64,000 bases of DNA from the NCBI GenBank assembly GCA_024036415.1, contig JAMWET010003934.1, positions 553,001 through 617,000 of the forward strand. Reading direction: 5' to 3'. The notes under the pieces were generated by a model. It saw only the letters and a list, made by a program, of their open reading frames with translations. It was not told the origin of the DNA and did no database searches. Of the stretch, positions 1 to 11,025 are shown one piece after another (the first letter of the stretch is position 1; every line of letters starts with the position of its first letter). This DNA is from Prochilodus magdalenae. Taxonomy: Eukaryota > Chordata > Actinopteri > Characiformes > Prochilodontidae. The position numbers and the translations under genes were made by a program.

Positions 1-367
1 ACTGGTGGTAACATATTGAACTACATTTAGATTGCTATGCTTACTGTTTATACAAAAGCAGAAAAGAAATTAATTTCATTATTCTCTTTATTGAGATGCA
101 GCTTCTAGCTAACTGCATTACAGTTTCTAAAGATTTATCTATGCTAAATAACAAACATGATACATACATAATGAGTAGTATGACAAAGCTGGGCTCCAGT
201 TTCAAATGTTTTAATGTTTTCCTGTTCTGTTTGACTAAATAGTGTTTTTATTTTATTTACATGTATTTTTATTTTATTTACATATGTATTGGGATTGGTT
301 TGAATGTTAAAGATTATGTTAACTTTATTAACAGTGTTCTCTGCTTTCTTCATGCCTCTCTCTGTAG

Positions 368-489
368 AAGCATTCTTCAGATTCAGGAAGCTCAGAGGAT
401 GAGGCGAGGCATGTGAGGCAGAAACGGAAAGGCTCAGGGAGTTGTGTGACGGGCCAATCACACAGCCAGTATCACAAATCACTCAAACG
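368..489 (+). CDS. kdm7a: kdm7a exon (third from last)
   Basis: The acceptor is tctgtag and the donor is aaacg|gtaaca. The exon reads KHSSDSGSSEDEARH and then a basic stretch, ending in codon phase 2. That phase matches the next exon, and the joined codon is CGG. Confidence 0.7.
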
Positions 490-1851
490 GTAACATGATT
501 AAACTGTTGCTCGATGTACATACTCACTGCACACTTTTATTTAATACTTTTATTATTATTTTACTTTAAGACAATATATTGCTCTCTGTTTAGCTGAGAA
601 TACTAAAGGAGGGTGATAGAGTGGTAGCAAAGAAAGCTTGTAAATAGCTTGGCATGGATTATACATGATTGTCTGCGTGGTGTGATTGACGCTGCTAATT
701 GACTTTGTACATATACCATCTGTAGAAATAAAGCTCTACAGATCCTTTATCCAAACAAATAAATAGCCAAAAATATCTAAAATATATATATATGATAATG
801 TGTGAAGTAAATAATGTTAAGTAGTAATGTTAAGCAAAAGGATTTACAAACCTCATAGACCAATATAAATGCAGGAGAACACTGTAGACACTTTCGACAG
901 TCACTTCTGTATACATTTGAATTGAGTTGGTTTTTCTTTGTATCTGGTTTGCTAGCTGCTGCTAAAAAAGGTTTTCATCCCCCAGGGAACGGCCTACCTC
1001 ACCCAGCCCAGAGCAGGCTCTGCAAGGCATGCTATCTGTAGCTGGGCTGATGTGCCAGCAGGTGCCAGAGGGGGGCGCTGTCTCTCAGGCGGTCTGGTGG
1101 TCTGGCCAGGCCAGTAGCAACAGCAGCAATGAAGCTGGCAGCCCGGACAGAGTGTCAGGAAGCCCGGGAGAAGAATATTTATACCGGGAAAGCTCACTGT
1201 CTCCTCCTCTTCATCCCTCCAAAAGACATTCACACAACCCCAGCCCCATCAGCAACCAGGCCACTAAAGGTGATTCCCTGTCTGTGTGTGACAGTTTCAG
1301 AAAACATAACATGCAGATAATCAAAAAGCAAAAAAAAAAAGTCAAGTATTCGGACACTGACATTGCTGGACATAATTCAGTTGGATTTTTAGCTATACTG
1401 CTACTTTTGTTTACTTTGGTTACAGTGTCTCCCCTGTTTAACTAAAATGTATTTTCTTTTACCCATTTCAAGACTTCAAGTATAATATATTCAAATATAC
1501 ACACTTGCCCTAGTAATTTGTTCTCTAACTCTGTTCCTTATATTCTGGTTTGATTATCAAATGAAATACTTAAGTAGTAGTTACAAAGTACAGCTACTGT
1601 TTAAACAGAGATATTGGCTAATGACATGACATGACATGATCCCTAACTTGGCTAAACCCTATATTCCAGCTTAGTTCGGAATTCTACTCTGATTACACTG
1701 TATCATCTAACAAAGTCTAACAAAATCATTCACAGTCTGCTGTTTTTGTGATGTCTTTGTAGGAAAACGCCCGAAGAAAGGCATGGCAACTGCAAAGCAG
1801 AGGCTGGGGAAACTGCTAAAGATGAGCAGCCACACACGGCTGCTTGTGTAG
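368..1851 (+). CDS. kdm7a: KDM7-family JmjC lysine demethylase, C-terminal part (probable kdm7a), spliced
   Basis: Three exons (368-489, 986-1269, 1763-1851) join in phase to give 164 codons plus a TAG stop. The upstream part, which would carry the PHD finger and JmjC domain, lies outside the window. What is seen: an acidic/Ser stretch (SSDSGSSEDE), a block reading ERPTSPSPEQALQGML, and a basic C-terminal block KRPKKGMATAKQRLGKLLK. These last two match the conserved tails of the KDM7/PHF2/PHF8 family, nuclear Fe(II)/2-oxoglutarate enzymes that remove methyl groups from histone lysines such as H3K9me2 and H3K27me2. The paralogue choice is inference. The neighbouring ndufb2 is in the same human region as KDM7A (7q34), so kdm7a is favoured over phf8 or phf2. 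The family call is firm and the symbol less so. The catalytic domain is not visible here. Confidence 0.75.
986..1269 (+). CDS. kdm7a: kdm7a exon (penultimate)
   Basis: The acceptor is cccccag|ggaacgg and the donor is aaag|gtgatt. It encodes ERPTSPSPEQALQGMLSVAG followed by a Ser/Gly/Pro-rich low-complexity stretch with WWSGQ. It ends in phase 1. The open frame runs on into the intron to 1445, but splicing at 1269 is needed to reach the conserved terminal exon in phase. Confidence 0.7.
1763..1851 (+). CDS. kdm7a: kdm7a terminal coding exon
   Basis: The acceptor is tctttgtag|gaaaacg. The exon encodes GKRPKKGMATAKQRLGKLLK and then nine more residues ending LLV and a TAG stop at 1849-1851. The basic block is the hallmark C-terminus of the PHF2/PHF8/KDM7A group. 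Confidence 0.8.
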
Positions 1852-2751
1852 CAACAATGGGACCAGAGCGCACTCATACACGCACACATGCACGCACATA
1901 TACACAACACCACTATTTACTCTACCTAAAGCGCGCACACGCACACACAGACTCAATACAGGCATTCAGCACTCGTTACTGTGCATGTTTAGGCAGCAAG
2001 GTATGTTTGAATGGCACTAGCATGCTGCTTCACAGCTCAAATGGAGCGAATGAAATTCATTCACACTTCCTCAAAAATAAAACAGTGCAGGGAAATTTTA
2101 ATCAAAAAGTTTAAAATAAGAAAAAACAAATAAATAAAAATAGCCAAAACGGGTCTCCTTAGCACAGAGACTGTGCAACATTTCTGATACAAATATGGAG
2201 ACGCATTACTCCAGTGGTAAGGCCTATAGCTTATAGGTGTCGGTATGGCCAAAGCTGTTTGTTTTTCCATTTAGCCAGCTCTAACCCTCTTTTTTATGGA
2301 TGAACATTTGTAGACTTGTCAGAGTTCAGCTTGGCCAGAGTGTTTTCCCTCCCATCTCCTACCTCCATAAAGTTGTGTAGCATAAGTGAAAATGGTGGCT
2401 TTTTGTATTTTTACATAGCCCGGTCATGGGCTTTTCCTCCTTTTTTCCTCTCTCTCTCTCTCTCTCTCTCAATATTTCCTCTTTAATAACTACCTGTAGC
2501 TGTCTGTCTGTGGCTGTGAACAATGAGGTTAAAAGACTGGGGGCTGGTATTCTGAAAAAAAAAAAAAAAAAAGACCAGTCCTAAGACTGGGGGTGAGGGA
2601 TCTAATCTCGCAAGTTGAACTAATTTGTGTGGAGGAAAACTGGTTTCGAGGTTTCTAAATGGTGCTGAACGTTTTTGTAAGCCGTACACTATCCCTTCAA
2701 GCCCTTGAAGCAATAATTGTACAGCACTGATTGGTTGGTTGATGGAGTTTT

Positions 2752-2752
<1 letters not shown>

Positions 2753-2817
<65 letters not shown>

Positions 2818-2818
2818 A

Positions 2819-2898
<80 letters not shown>
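2753..2898. repeat. (TA)n microsatellite
   Basis: About 146 bp of almost pure alternating TA, with two tgtg interruptions near 2813-2827. It is self-complementary and could extrude a cruciform. The open frames reading IYIYIY on both strands here are repeat artefacts. Confidence 0.95.
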
Positions 2899-4599
2899 AG
2901 AGGCAGTGCACCCATAACGCTACTCAGCTAATGGCCTATGTTGGAATATGTGTAGACATCAACTCATTTAAGTAGGTCATCTTTTGGCAGTAAATTAAAT
3001 TTCAAATAAAGCTCCCACATAGATAAAAAAAGAAGTAATTAAGCACAAAGTCAATGTTACACTGGTGTTAAATTTAAATTGCTGTTTGTTGCCACCTTGG
3101 CCAGACAGGTAAACTGTAGTGGGCAGTGCTGCCTTTATTCTGCTGTGTTGTAGACTGTCAGGACATGGTGAGAGCAAAAAAGCTCAGGGAGAAATGATGT
3201 AGTTTCCTTGCCTAATTTCTGTTCCTTTTTCAGTGTTTTAATTGTATATGTTTTTGTTGTTGGCTGTTAACTTATTAATTTCTAAGAGATGAAAAATGAT
3301 TTATTACATTCTGTGCTTCCTGCGATAAGGTTTGTTGTTTCACCACCTTTGCTTAAACTGAATTTTGTAAATATAAAATTTAGAAAAGACAAGCAAGTAT
3401 TTTTTTTCTAAGCAATGTAAATTTTGTGGCAGTCTTGGTTGACTAAAATGTTTAGCTAAAATTCCATTTCAGCTCAACTTGCCTGACATAATCTCTATAA
3501 TGTCCAAACTGAACAAAGATCTAATTTGAAACGTCTTTAGTGCCTGTTCTGTGATCACTCTTCATCAAACAGCATTAAGCAAAAACAAAGTAGAGGCTGA
3601 AAGTTTTCTTGTGACACTTATGTTTGAGTGTGTTTTTGATGGAAGATTAGAGTGTTTCTCAGGGAACAAGCGATGTACCATCTTTAATTTAGCCACCAGC
3701 ACTGTTACTCTCTCTTTATGGGTCAGGCTCACAAGTGGGCCTGCCCATCCGTCCATACATGTGTATAATGCTGTTTCTTGGTCTTGCAACTGTTGTGCTT
3801 CACACATATTAGTGTTTTCTGGAGTGTAATGCATCTAATTGGACTCGTAGGGAAATTATCAAGCTTTTCATTAATGTGTGAAAGCACTGCATATACAGTA
3901 GATGATAAAATGGATTTAAATTGGGAATTATTAATGTCCCAAGCTCATCTCTCTCTAGCCAGAGTCCGCCCACAAATGTGTTCTTTCATAGCTATTGTTC
4001 GTGAGGTTGGACAGGTTCTCCAGCACACTGGAAAAAAACTAGCTAAATAAAGTTATAAAGGTAAAGAAATTTAATTGTTTTTGTACAAAAGTATTGATAG
4101 TGATGTCAGTGTTTATATCTATAGAACTGCCACCACTGTTTTTGAATTTTAAGAACTCACTACATCTCTCTAAAAGAAACTATTTGTGGGAGGTCAATTA
4201 TAATGTCCATTTAGTAATTTATTTATTTTTTTGCAGAGTGCCTCAATTGTTAGTTTGGTGAAGCAGCATTTACCGCAAGAGTGGAGCGCTAGTCTGGGCC
4301 ATATTCTTATATAGTGTAATATTCGCTTTTTAGACACACTATTGAGGGCTTTCAGTGGACAATCCCTGTGTACAGCAGCACGTAGACCAAGAAAAGGCTT
4401 AAACTGTGAGCTGAAAAACGTTCATTTTTGTTTGCTTCTTCCTACGCATTTAACCGAGAGGTAAAAGATTCTTTCCCTGACTTAGATTAAACCTGGGTTT
4501 AGGATTACATCATCTGTGTACCTAGTGCAGCCTAAATAGTAATGTTGGTGGTGAATCACCATTGGCATTTTCTTTTAATGTAGGCTAAGGATAAACATG

Positions 4600-4786
4600 T
4601 ACAGTACTGTGCAGAAGTCTGGGAAAACCTGTGTTCTTCTAACCAGTAGCTTTATCAAATCAAAATGTTCTCCATTTGCTTTACTGTGTTCATGTTTACT
4701 TCAGTACTAGTGTTTTTACTGGCCTAAATACAGACTGCAGCAAAATCGTTCTCTTGGCTGTCTAAGACGTCCGCGCAGTATTGCAT
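4600..4786. mobile_element. MITE-like short inverted-repeat element
   Basis: The left end reads tacagtactgtgcagaagtct at 4600-4620 and the right end reads tctaagacgtccgcgcagta at 4761-4780. They are imperfect inverted repeats of each other. The right end has lost several bases of the usual fish form through CpG and point changes. The size of about 190 bp and end type suggest a non-autonomous Tc1/mariner-like element. It lies in the kdm7a 3' UTR. Confidence 0.5.
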
Positions 4787-5200
4787 ACAGAGAAAAATCT
4801 TTAAAATCCTTCAACAGGACAGATGTTCAGAAAAAACTATCCTGATTGATGCTGACCAGGTTTGATTTATGCTCAGAACCTTGAAAACTGGCTTTAGATT
4901 GCTCTACTACCCCTATTTGCATAAAGAAGTAAGCCTTGTAGAGAATTTGTACAATATAGTGCGCTTTTTTTTTGCTGTTCCATCTGTTTGCAATTGTGGT
5001 ATGGATTGTGTGTAAATGTTCTCAATGCCGTGTTCTGTTGATCTTTATCAGTAACTCTGTGGGGATTCCTTAAGATTTTCAATTAAAATTTTATGCAGTG
5101 AAAAATGAAATGTAAATACACATGGGGGGGGGACGATTTTGTAGGTCATGTTCTTTTGCATCCCTTTTTGACCTAATGTTAAGTGACAAAACAGTTTGAA

Positions 5201-5206
5201 AATAAA
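5201..5206 (+). terminator. kdm7a poly(A) signal candidate
   Basis: AATAAA in gaaaataaaatg, with a gtgtgtgtgtgtata stretch about 55 bp downstream as a possible GU-rich element. It faces the ndufb2 tail. Confidence 0.4.
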
Positions 5207-5717
5207 ATGATGGAGGCATCAAACCGCTCGTATCTTTTTTTTATTTTTCATTACAGATGTGTGTGTGTGTATATATAATGCAGCAGGTTTCAAACACTTA
5301 GTAAATCAGACTTGATAAATAAGTCTCTGTACAGCACGAACTCTCTGAAATCTTGAAGAGGAGAGTTTAGGGAGCCTGTGTTCAGATCCAGACTGATTAT
5401 CTGAAGAAAGGAATGAAGAGGGGAAAAAACAGTTGATCGAAAGGATAATACATGCTTGCTTAGAGACCTTCATCTGCACAGCAGTCTGTCATCTTCAGCC
5501 GTAACGATACTGTCTCACTATGATGTCACTGACCAGTAGTACAGATCTTTGTATCATCACTATCAAAACGTCAAGCTGACCAATTTAAACACTTCTACAG
5601 TGCCACGATTCAGTGTCAGACGCTGTGATAGACCCCATGAATAACAGTGGCTAGCTGTGTGTGCACCAATACACATTGAAATTCTTTCACCACAGATGTT
5701 AGTGTATATGGAGACCT

Positions 5718-5723
5718 TTTATT
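5718..5723 (-). terminator. ndufb2 poly(A) signal candidate
   Basis: The plus-strand tttatt reads AATAAA on the minus strand, about 310 bp past the ndufb2 stop. Another minus-strand AATAAA lies at 5240-5245. If that one is used, the ndufb2 tail would come within about 40 bp of the kdm7a AATAAA. Confidence 0.35.
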
Positions 5724-6032
5724 AACCTTTTAGTTTTTTTTTTTTTTTGTGTGTGGTGTTAATCATGTAAAAAAATACCCTACTAAAATCAGAAACATAA
5801 CAGTTATTACATGTCTGACCATCATGCTGGCAGTAAACCATTGTAAATGCTTCAGTTTCTACACATTTACATAATGACTGTCCTTTCCAGTGTTTAATTG
5901 TAAAAGTAAGCTGCCTGACTTACAGTCCGAGTAACTACAGTCATACAATGAGTTAACCATGTGTAACTACTGCCTTTGGTTTAAGTCTATCAGACCTTAA
6001 TTGAAAAGGTGCACACTCACTTGTGGATGATT

Positions 6033-6104
6033 TTACTCATCATCAGGAGGAATTCCTAACTCCTCATCTGTCCATGCAGAAGTGTCTGGCCAAGGGAAAT
6101 GCCC
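6033..6104 (-). CDS. ndufb2: ndufb2 exon 3
   Basis: Acceptor tttcctag (minus strand). It encodes [20 protein letters not shown] then DDE and TAA at 6035-6033. This matches the acidic NDUFB2 C-terminus. Confidence 0.92.
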   Translation of the reverse strand, partial: GHFPWPDTSAWTDEELGIPPDDE

Positions 6105-8687
6105 CTAGGAAATATTCAAAATAATATAGTATAGCATAATATGTAATAAACCATAACCAATAATAACCAAATCATCCTTCATGCGGAAGCTTAGTGACCA
6201 TGCAAATCAACAAGCTGAAGCATTTCCAAATATGTGTGATGCCCCTCCTATCTTTATGATGTGCTTTAAGGACGAACATAAATGTCCAGTTGCCAATTCC
6301 ATTTAGTTTGGTGACTGGTGATTAAACTCACTAAATGCTATGTATTTACAAACTAACTTTACCACAGAGCTAGCCTAGCAACCTGCAGAGGAATCATTTT
6401 CTCAGTTACAAAGCTAAATTTGGTTCCTTTAACTAAGGGTATTAGTTAAGCATATGTAGTTCCAGATTTGAATTCTGCTCTCTCAAATACAGAACCTGGA
6501 GATTAGTTTCATAGCTACCAAATACTGCAGTTCCTGGTTATTTTATAGTATGTAGATACTTGGCAGTATCTATAGAACAGCCTAACCCAATCATTTACGG
6601 TATATCCTGAATTATTTACTGTAGTCCCTGAAGAATTCATAATTATGACTACATAATTCAATACAGTCTTCACTGACAGCTTCCGACTAATAACTGAATA
6701 ATATGTTTTAAGATGAGCTTAAGATCTGCCTAACAAGGACAAGAACCTCGTCCTTTAAATATGATTTTACGAATTATGCTTAAGAGAAATGAGCTAACAA
6801 GGCAGATTTTAATGCCCAACTTGACTGTAACTCACCAGTATGGCATCTGAGTCATGCCATGTGTGCCACAGGATCCAGAACCACATCGCTCCACTCAGCA
6901 GCTCAGCCTGGAACTGCTGTCTTTTCGTCAGCTGTGGAGGCTGCCTGTACTGTGCCTCGATGTGTGGACCTCCTCCTGCTCTGTAAAATAAAGAGCAGGT
7001 ACATTTATAAAATGGAGGGGGGAAATTTTTTTTTAAAAAGCAGACAGACACACAAATTCGATATTTCAAAATCAGATAGTAATAGACAGTATACACTGAC
7101 CACTGATGACATATAACAGCAAGTCAACATGGCACAAAGACATTATACAGAATATCCCATCCAGCATGTTCTGACCATACTGTCCTCAAGAAGATTCACA
7201 TTGTCCATTTCTTGTTACAAAGTGTACACGGTCCTTTGGTTTCAGTTTTGTACAAAGTAAAATACTGACAGACTGCACGCATGTGTTGCTGAAGGATGCC
7301 TTTTTTCAGACCGGCTTTTCAAACAACAGTATCTCCTACTCTGAGTCCACAGGTGTTAGCAAAGTTTAAACATCACATCACTATGTAAACAGACTCCAAA
7401 GCTTTAGTATTGCCTGGTTTTGGAGAATCCGTTTTTAGATTGACTTCCAGCCTCACCAACTGGAGTACATGACTTGCTAGTCTGATTAGAGGCTAAATCA
7501 TGGCTCATTTAAATCTACTAGCGCTTTAACATTTAAGAATACACTCCAGGCTGATTTCAAGCACACTGAGTAGCATAACACAAAACATTCTTAAACGTTC
7601 TTAGCACCCACAACAAGCTTAAGGTATCTCAGAGAGTCACATGAGGGAGGCTGCCCTCTGGCTGATGCTCAGTGGAGGCTTGATAAAGCAACAGGACAAC
7701 AACCATAAACACTCAATTGTACGTACAACATAATAGCTTTAAAAAAATGAAAAAATGGATGGAGGGATAAATAAATAAATAAAATTAAAATAAGTCAAAT
7801 AAAATCCACCTTTAGGATTGACCTGGTCACAGACCAGACAAAGATGCAGTGAAATGACCCAGGGTCATGCATGCATTACATCCAAAGACGGTCTGTACAA
7901 CATAAAAAGCATGTGCAAGCCATAAACAGCAGAATTCATTGTGTTATTAGCCTTAGTGCATTATGATTGAATAAGGACACATTTACACTACACAGCAATG
8001 TTGTTGTAACACATGCAGAATGTTTTTGGGGTTGTCATGTCAAAAAAAGGATGAACATCCCTGAAAAAGACAGCACATGTTCCTGTAAAATGTGTCCAGC
8101 GTTAATGGGGCTTTCACAGATTGTGGAGGTTACCCACTAATACCCAACCATACCACGACAGATGCTGCAAACAATCGTAAAAAGGTCCTCTTCCTCACTG
8201 GCCAAGAAAACACAACGTCCATTACATCCATAAAGCACCTCATCAGACCATGAGGTGTGTTTCCACAGCGCATCCATTTCAAACAGGCTTGAGCCCAGAG
8301 AAGTCTTCAGTCTTCTTTAGTTGGCCGGATTGCTAATTTCACCAATCTGAAACATCTTTTTTTAATCAGTTTTAATCTGGATCTCAGTGGCATGATCAAT
8401 ACTGACGGTATGTATAAAGACAGTTTAGTGATAAACTGTACAGAAGCAGAGACAGCTCAGTCCTGCATTTACTTTACCTAGAAGTGGGTCATTAGATCAC
8501 TCCAAAACAGCACAGCACAAAATACTCAGTGAAGTTAAGAAGAGTAGAGTAACAGCTACACTCGGATTGGTTCCCATATCCGTTTATGAGTCTACTTAAT
8601 GGACGACTTTGCCAAAGTACACACTGAGACTTCACAATGAGTTTACACAACATTAATAATGTGGTCTTAAAAAGGATCACAGATAGG

Positions 8688-8751
<64 letters not shown>

Positions 8752-9008
8752 CGCATTAACATTCTACGGTGTGTGCGGAGAATGAGGGGTGCGGTACAGG
8801 GTTTGTTATATTCCTCACTAATCAATAAAGCACAACCATCAGGCGCTCTAATTCCGATTCACATTCTCTACAGCCGTCCTCTGTTAGCGCGATAGCTTAG
8901 CTTCCCTGAACACAGTACTTACTTTCGGACAGAAATCTGCTGAGTTCTGCGCCTGAGGATCTGAGCCCCAGCCCGGAGGACCCCCACTGTCCTCCCGATA
9001 GTCGACAT
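6033..9008 (-). CDS. ndufb2: NADH:ubiquinone oxidoreductase subunit B2 (spliced, complete)
   Basis: Three minus-strand exons (9008-8923, 6980-6836, 6104-6033) join to 303 nt, encoding 100 aa plus TAA. The product is a supernumerary subunit of the membrane arm of respiratory complex I in the mitochondrial inner membrane. Residues 1-28 ([14 protein letters not shown], then [10 protein letters not shown]) form an Arg-rich, acid-free matrix-targeting presequence. The mature part starts at about [13 protein letters not shown], contains the single hydrophobic segment [17 protein letters not shown], and ends with [13 protein letters not shown]. All three are hallmark NDUFB2 motifs. The length agrees with about 105 aa in mammals. 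The ATG at 9008 was chosen because its frame gives a presequence and joins exon 2 in phase. A longer open frame in exon 1 (start at 9066) is in another frame and gives no presequence. Confidence 0.93.
6836..6980 (-). CDS. ndufb2: ndufb2 exon 2
   Basis: Acceptor ttattttacag and donor atactg|gtgagt (minus strand). It encodes the [17 protein letters not shown] core and the WFWILW membrane segment and ends in phase 0. Confidence 0.92.
6981..8922 (-). other. ndufb2 intron 1
   Basis: A GT-AG intron of 1.94 kb. It holds a 70-bp GATA/TAGA microsatellite at 8681-8750. I see no other gene, RNA or recognisable element in it. Intron 2 (6105-6835) likewise holds nothing recognisable. Confidence 0.8.
8681..8750. 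repeat. (GATA)n microsatellite
   Basis: About 17 tandem copies of tagatagatag-type sequence. It lies in ndufb2 intron 1, about 170 bp beyond the exon 1 donor. Confidence 0.95.
8923..9008 (-). CDS. ndufb2: ndufb2 exon 1 (coding part)
   Basis: Start codon at 9008-9006 in the context aaaaATGtcg. The donor is cgaaa|gtaagt on the minus strand. It encodes the mitochondrial presequence, ending in phase 2 so that AA plus A of exon 2 gives Lys29. Confidence 0.88.
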
Positions 9009-9019
9009 TTTTAACGCAG

Positions 9020-9180
9020 CGCTGCTTATAAACGATCCAATCTGTTGGGAGCACAGCAAATGTCACCTTCCGAAAACAGTCTTAAACAGGCCTACCAATA
9101 ACTCAAGTCCATGATTGGTCACTCAACGATTATCCGGCGGGACAGTAACGTGTACTGTGATTGGTCAGAACAGCACTGCG
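9020..9180 (-). promoter_or_regulatory. ndufb2 promoter region with CCAAT boxes
   Basis: There are three CCAAT/ATTGG cores within 140 bp of the ndufb2 start: gatccaatctg at 9036-9046, gattggtcac near 9113-9122, and gattggtcag near 9160-9169. Repeated NF-Y sites without a TATA box are typical of housekeeping mitochondrial genes. The transcription start itself cannot be placed. Confidence 0.5.
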
Positions 9181-9206
9181 CTTTCGTCAGTGTAATATAT
9201 CTTTAT

Positions 9207-9221
9207 CCACCAGAGGGAGAC
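9207..9221 (+). promoter_or_regulatory. CTCF-like motif (weaker)
   Basis: ccaccagagggagac resembles the CTCF core CCASYAGRKGGCRS but has A where the invariant C is expected. It sits just upstream of the ndufb2 promoter. Confidence 0.3.
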
Positions 9222-10000
9222 AAATCTTCATGAATTACATGAAGCACTGCAGGCAAAGTCATTCAGACTGGTTTGATGTGAAAGGGTCCATTGTAGAGAA
9301 ATGTACCTATTGTGTTTCTATCATAAAACACGGTCTCAGGCATCAGACAGATTGTGCTTGTATCCCTTCCCCTAATAACCTGTGATGTAGTTTTATGATA
9401 AGGCGCTAAACTCATCAGACGTCTAGTTCCCTTTACCATCACTGTAAATAATTCTAAGTTTGGACTGAATTGGCTTTAATATGTGTATTGTACGGTTTTA
9501 TGTTTGCATCTGTTTTACCTTTCAGCAAAACAAAATTTCAGTGTCAATACACTGTACTCAAGTTTAAACCCTCCATCATTTTTTTATCTGGAGTTTTATT
9601 TTATATTTTATTTCTCGCGTTTAGTATTTCCGCTATTTGAATTTCAGATTTGTAATGTTTAAACAAATAGATTTAGATAAGACATGTCTTTTTTCGTACG
9701 CTAGAAAATATTTAACATTCACAAGGCGATATTTCTATTATATTTAGGCCATACCTTTGGTAGTAACCTTATGAATGGTTGTTATATATACTGTATATGC
9801 TGTATATAAACAGTAAATTATTGACCTAGTGTAAGATAGTCTTTGTATCTTTTCTTTAATACGTCAGTTAGTCATACTGTTTGTCTTGGCTTTATTTTCA
9901 TTAAAATTATGTGTCGTGGTTGTTAGTCGTACTTACATTACAACTGTACACAGCTCACACGGCGCACTAGGGTAGGCTAAAATGTAGTCGCGCTTTTGGT
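9222..10000. other. Non-coding stretch, nothing recognised
   Basis: AT-rich intergenic DNA upstream of ndufb2. No exon with consistent splice sites, RNA gene or long repeat was seen. Confidence 0.6.
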
Positions 10001-10015
10001 CCACTAGAGGGCGAC
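10001..10015 (+). promoter_or_regulatory. CTCF-binding-like site (strong core match)
   Basis: ccactagagggcgac matches the CTCF core consensus closely (CCACTAGAGGGCGMC form). It lies between ndufb2 and the promoter-like islands upstream of kmt2e. It may be an insulator, but this is motif evidence only. Confidence 0.5.
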
Positions 10016-10331
10016 AAAGGCTGTTTCTAAACAGCAGTATTAATAACTATAATACCGGTATTTACCATCAAGGTTTCATCAAACCACGAAATGCCGAATA
10101 TTTTCAGACAGAATTGTTCATGTTGCAGCTGATGATTGTGCTGAATGTGCAGCGACCACTTTAGAACATCTAAAATTGTGAAATTGTTTTGTAGACAGGA
10201 ATGTTAAAATTCACTGGTGTTTCTCAATATACATGGATAAATATCACAAATGTAGTGTAAATGGAAACGTGAGTAAGCAAGAATGAATTTTACGTGGTGT
10301 AAAATGATATAAAAAAACCATAACAACGACT

Positions 10332-10373
10332 TAATAATAATAATAACAATAATAATAATAATAATAATAATAA
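10332..10373. repeat. (TAA)n microsatellite
   Basis: An imperfect run of taa/ata triplets of about 42 bp, followed by a related attatcattaccatcatc stretch to about 10410. Confidence 0.85.
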
Positions 10374-10589
10374 TTGTTATTATCATTACCATCATCATTA
10401 CCATTATCATCTACCGAACACTTTTAACTGAGATTAAGTCCGATTCTGCTCAACGTCCTTTTTAAACATAATATAAACAGCTACAGGGCACCCCAGCGGT
10501 CTGTATCAGATGTAGGGAGGAGTAAAAACACTGAAAAATAACCACACACTACACCGTAGAGCCGAAACAGCCCCTGAAACCTCTCTGAC

Positions 10590-10750
10590 AGGAATCAGTG
10601 GATTTGCCCCAACACGCCATTTAATCACCCGAGAGCTCCGACAGAGACAACATGGCGGCTCCGCAACGGACCACAGAGACCTACCGAGGGCGACGCAGCA
10701 GCGTACTGTTAGTAAACCCGCCACGTCACAGTACAATAAAGTTTACAACA
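10590..10750. promoter_or_regulatory. CpG-rich promoter-like island with YY1 and CRE/USF motifs
   Basis: A locally CpG-rich block in AT-rich DNA. It has acaacatggcggctccg at 10649-10665 (a YY1-type AAnATGGCGGC site, and an ATG in good context) and gccacgtcacag near 10721-10732 (a CACGTCAC core). The plus ATG opens a 37-codon frame starting MAAPQRTTETYRGRR, with possible donors at 10703 and 10710. No matching second exon was found, so no gene is called. A divergent non-coding transcript is also possible. Confidence 0.35.
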
Positions 10751-11025
10751 AAAATAAACGTGTAGTTAAGATCTTCGTCGATATGTACATAAGATACGAC
10801 CGTGTCGAGTTCTTTAATCTTCAAAGGAAACACCAAAAACATCTGAAAATGTGTCGCATCAAAGCAAAACTCCCGATTTAAGACCAAAACTCCTCTACAT
10901 GGTTTACTAACTGTCTTTTTCTACCACAGTTCCCCTCATTTTATTCAGAAGCGTTGACTATTTATCCAAGATGAAACGAAATGAATTGATGTGTATGTAA
11001 TTCCAAGAGGACGACGAGTCGAAGC

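Larger units (their letters stand above)
1852..5206 (+). other. kdm7a: kdm7a 3' UTR (probable extent)
   Basis: No coding exon is seen on either strand between the kdm7a stop and the ndufb2 tail. The first AATAAA is at 2077-2082. A second AATAAA at 5201-5206 is followed by a GT-rich stretch near 5257-5275, which makes it the better distal poly(A) site. The region holds a long TA repeat at 2753-2898 and a small inverted-repeat element at 4600-4786. The choice of poly(A) site is inferred. Confidence 0.4.

Noticed and set aside
1029..1445. 138-codon single-exon gene starting at 1029
   Set aside because: Its first part is kdm7a exon 986-1269. The rest is intron read-through past a good GT donor, and the conserved C-terminus lies in the next exon.
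2697..2917. Open frames on both strands reading IYIYIY
   Set aside because: Produced by the TA microsatellite. Both strands read the same pattern, with no coding bias.
8884..9066. 60-codon minus-strand frame beginning MTFAVLPTDW
   Set aside because: It overlaps ndufb2 exon 1 in another frame. It does not give a mitochondrial presequence and does not join exon 2 in phase, whereas the ATG at 9008 does both.
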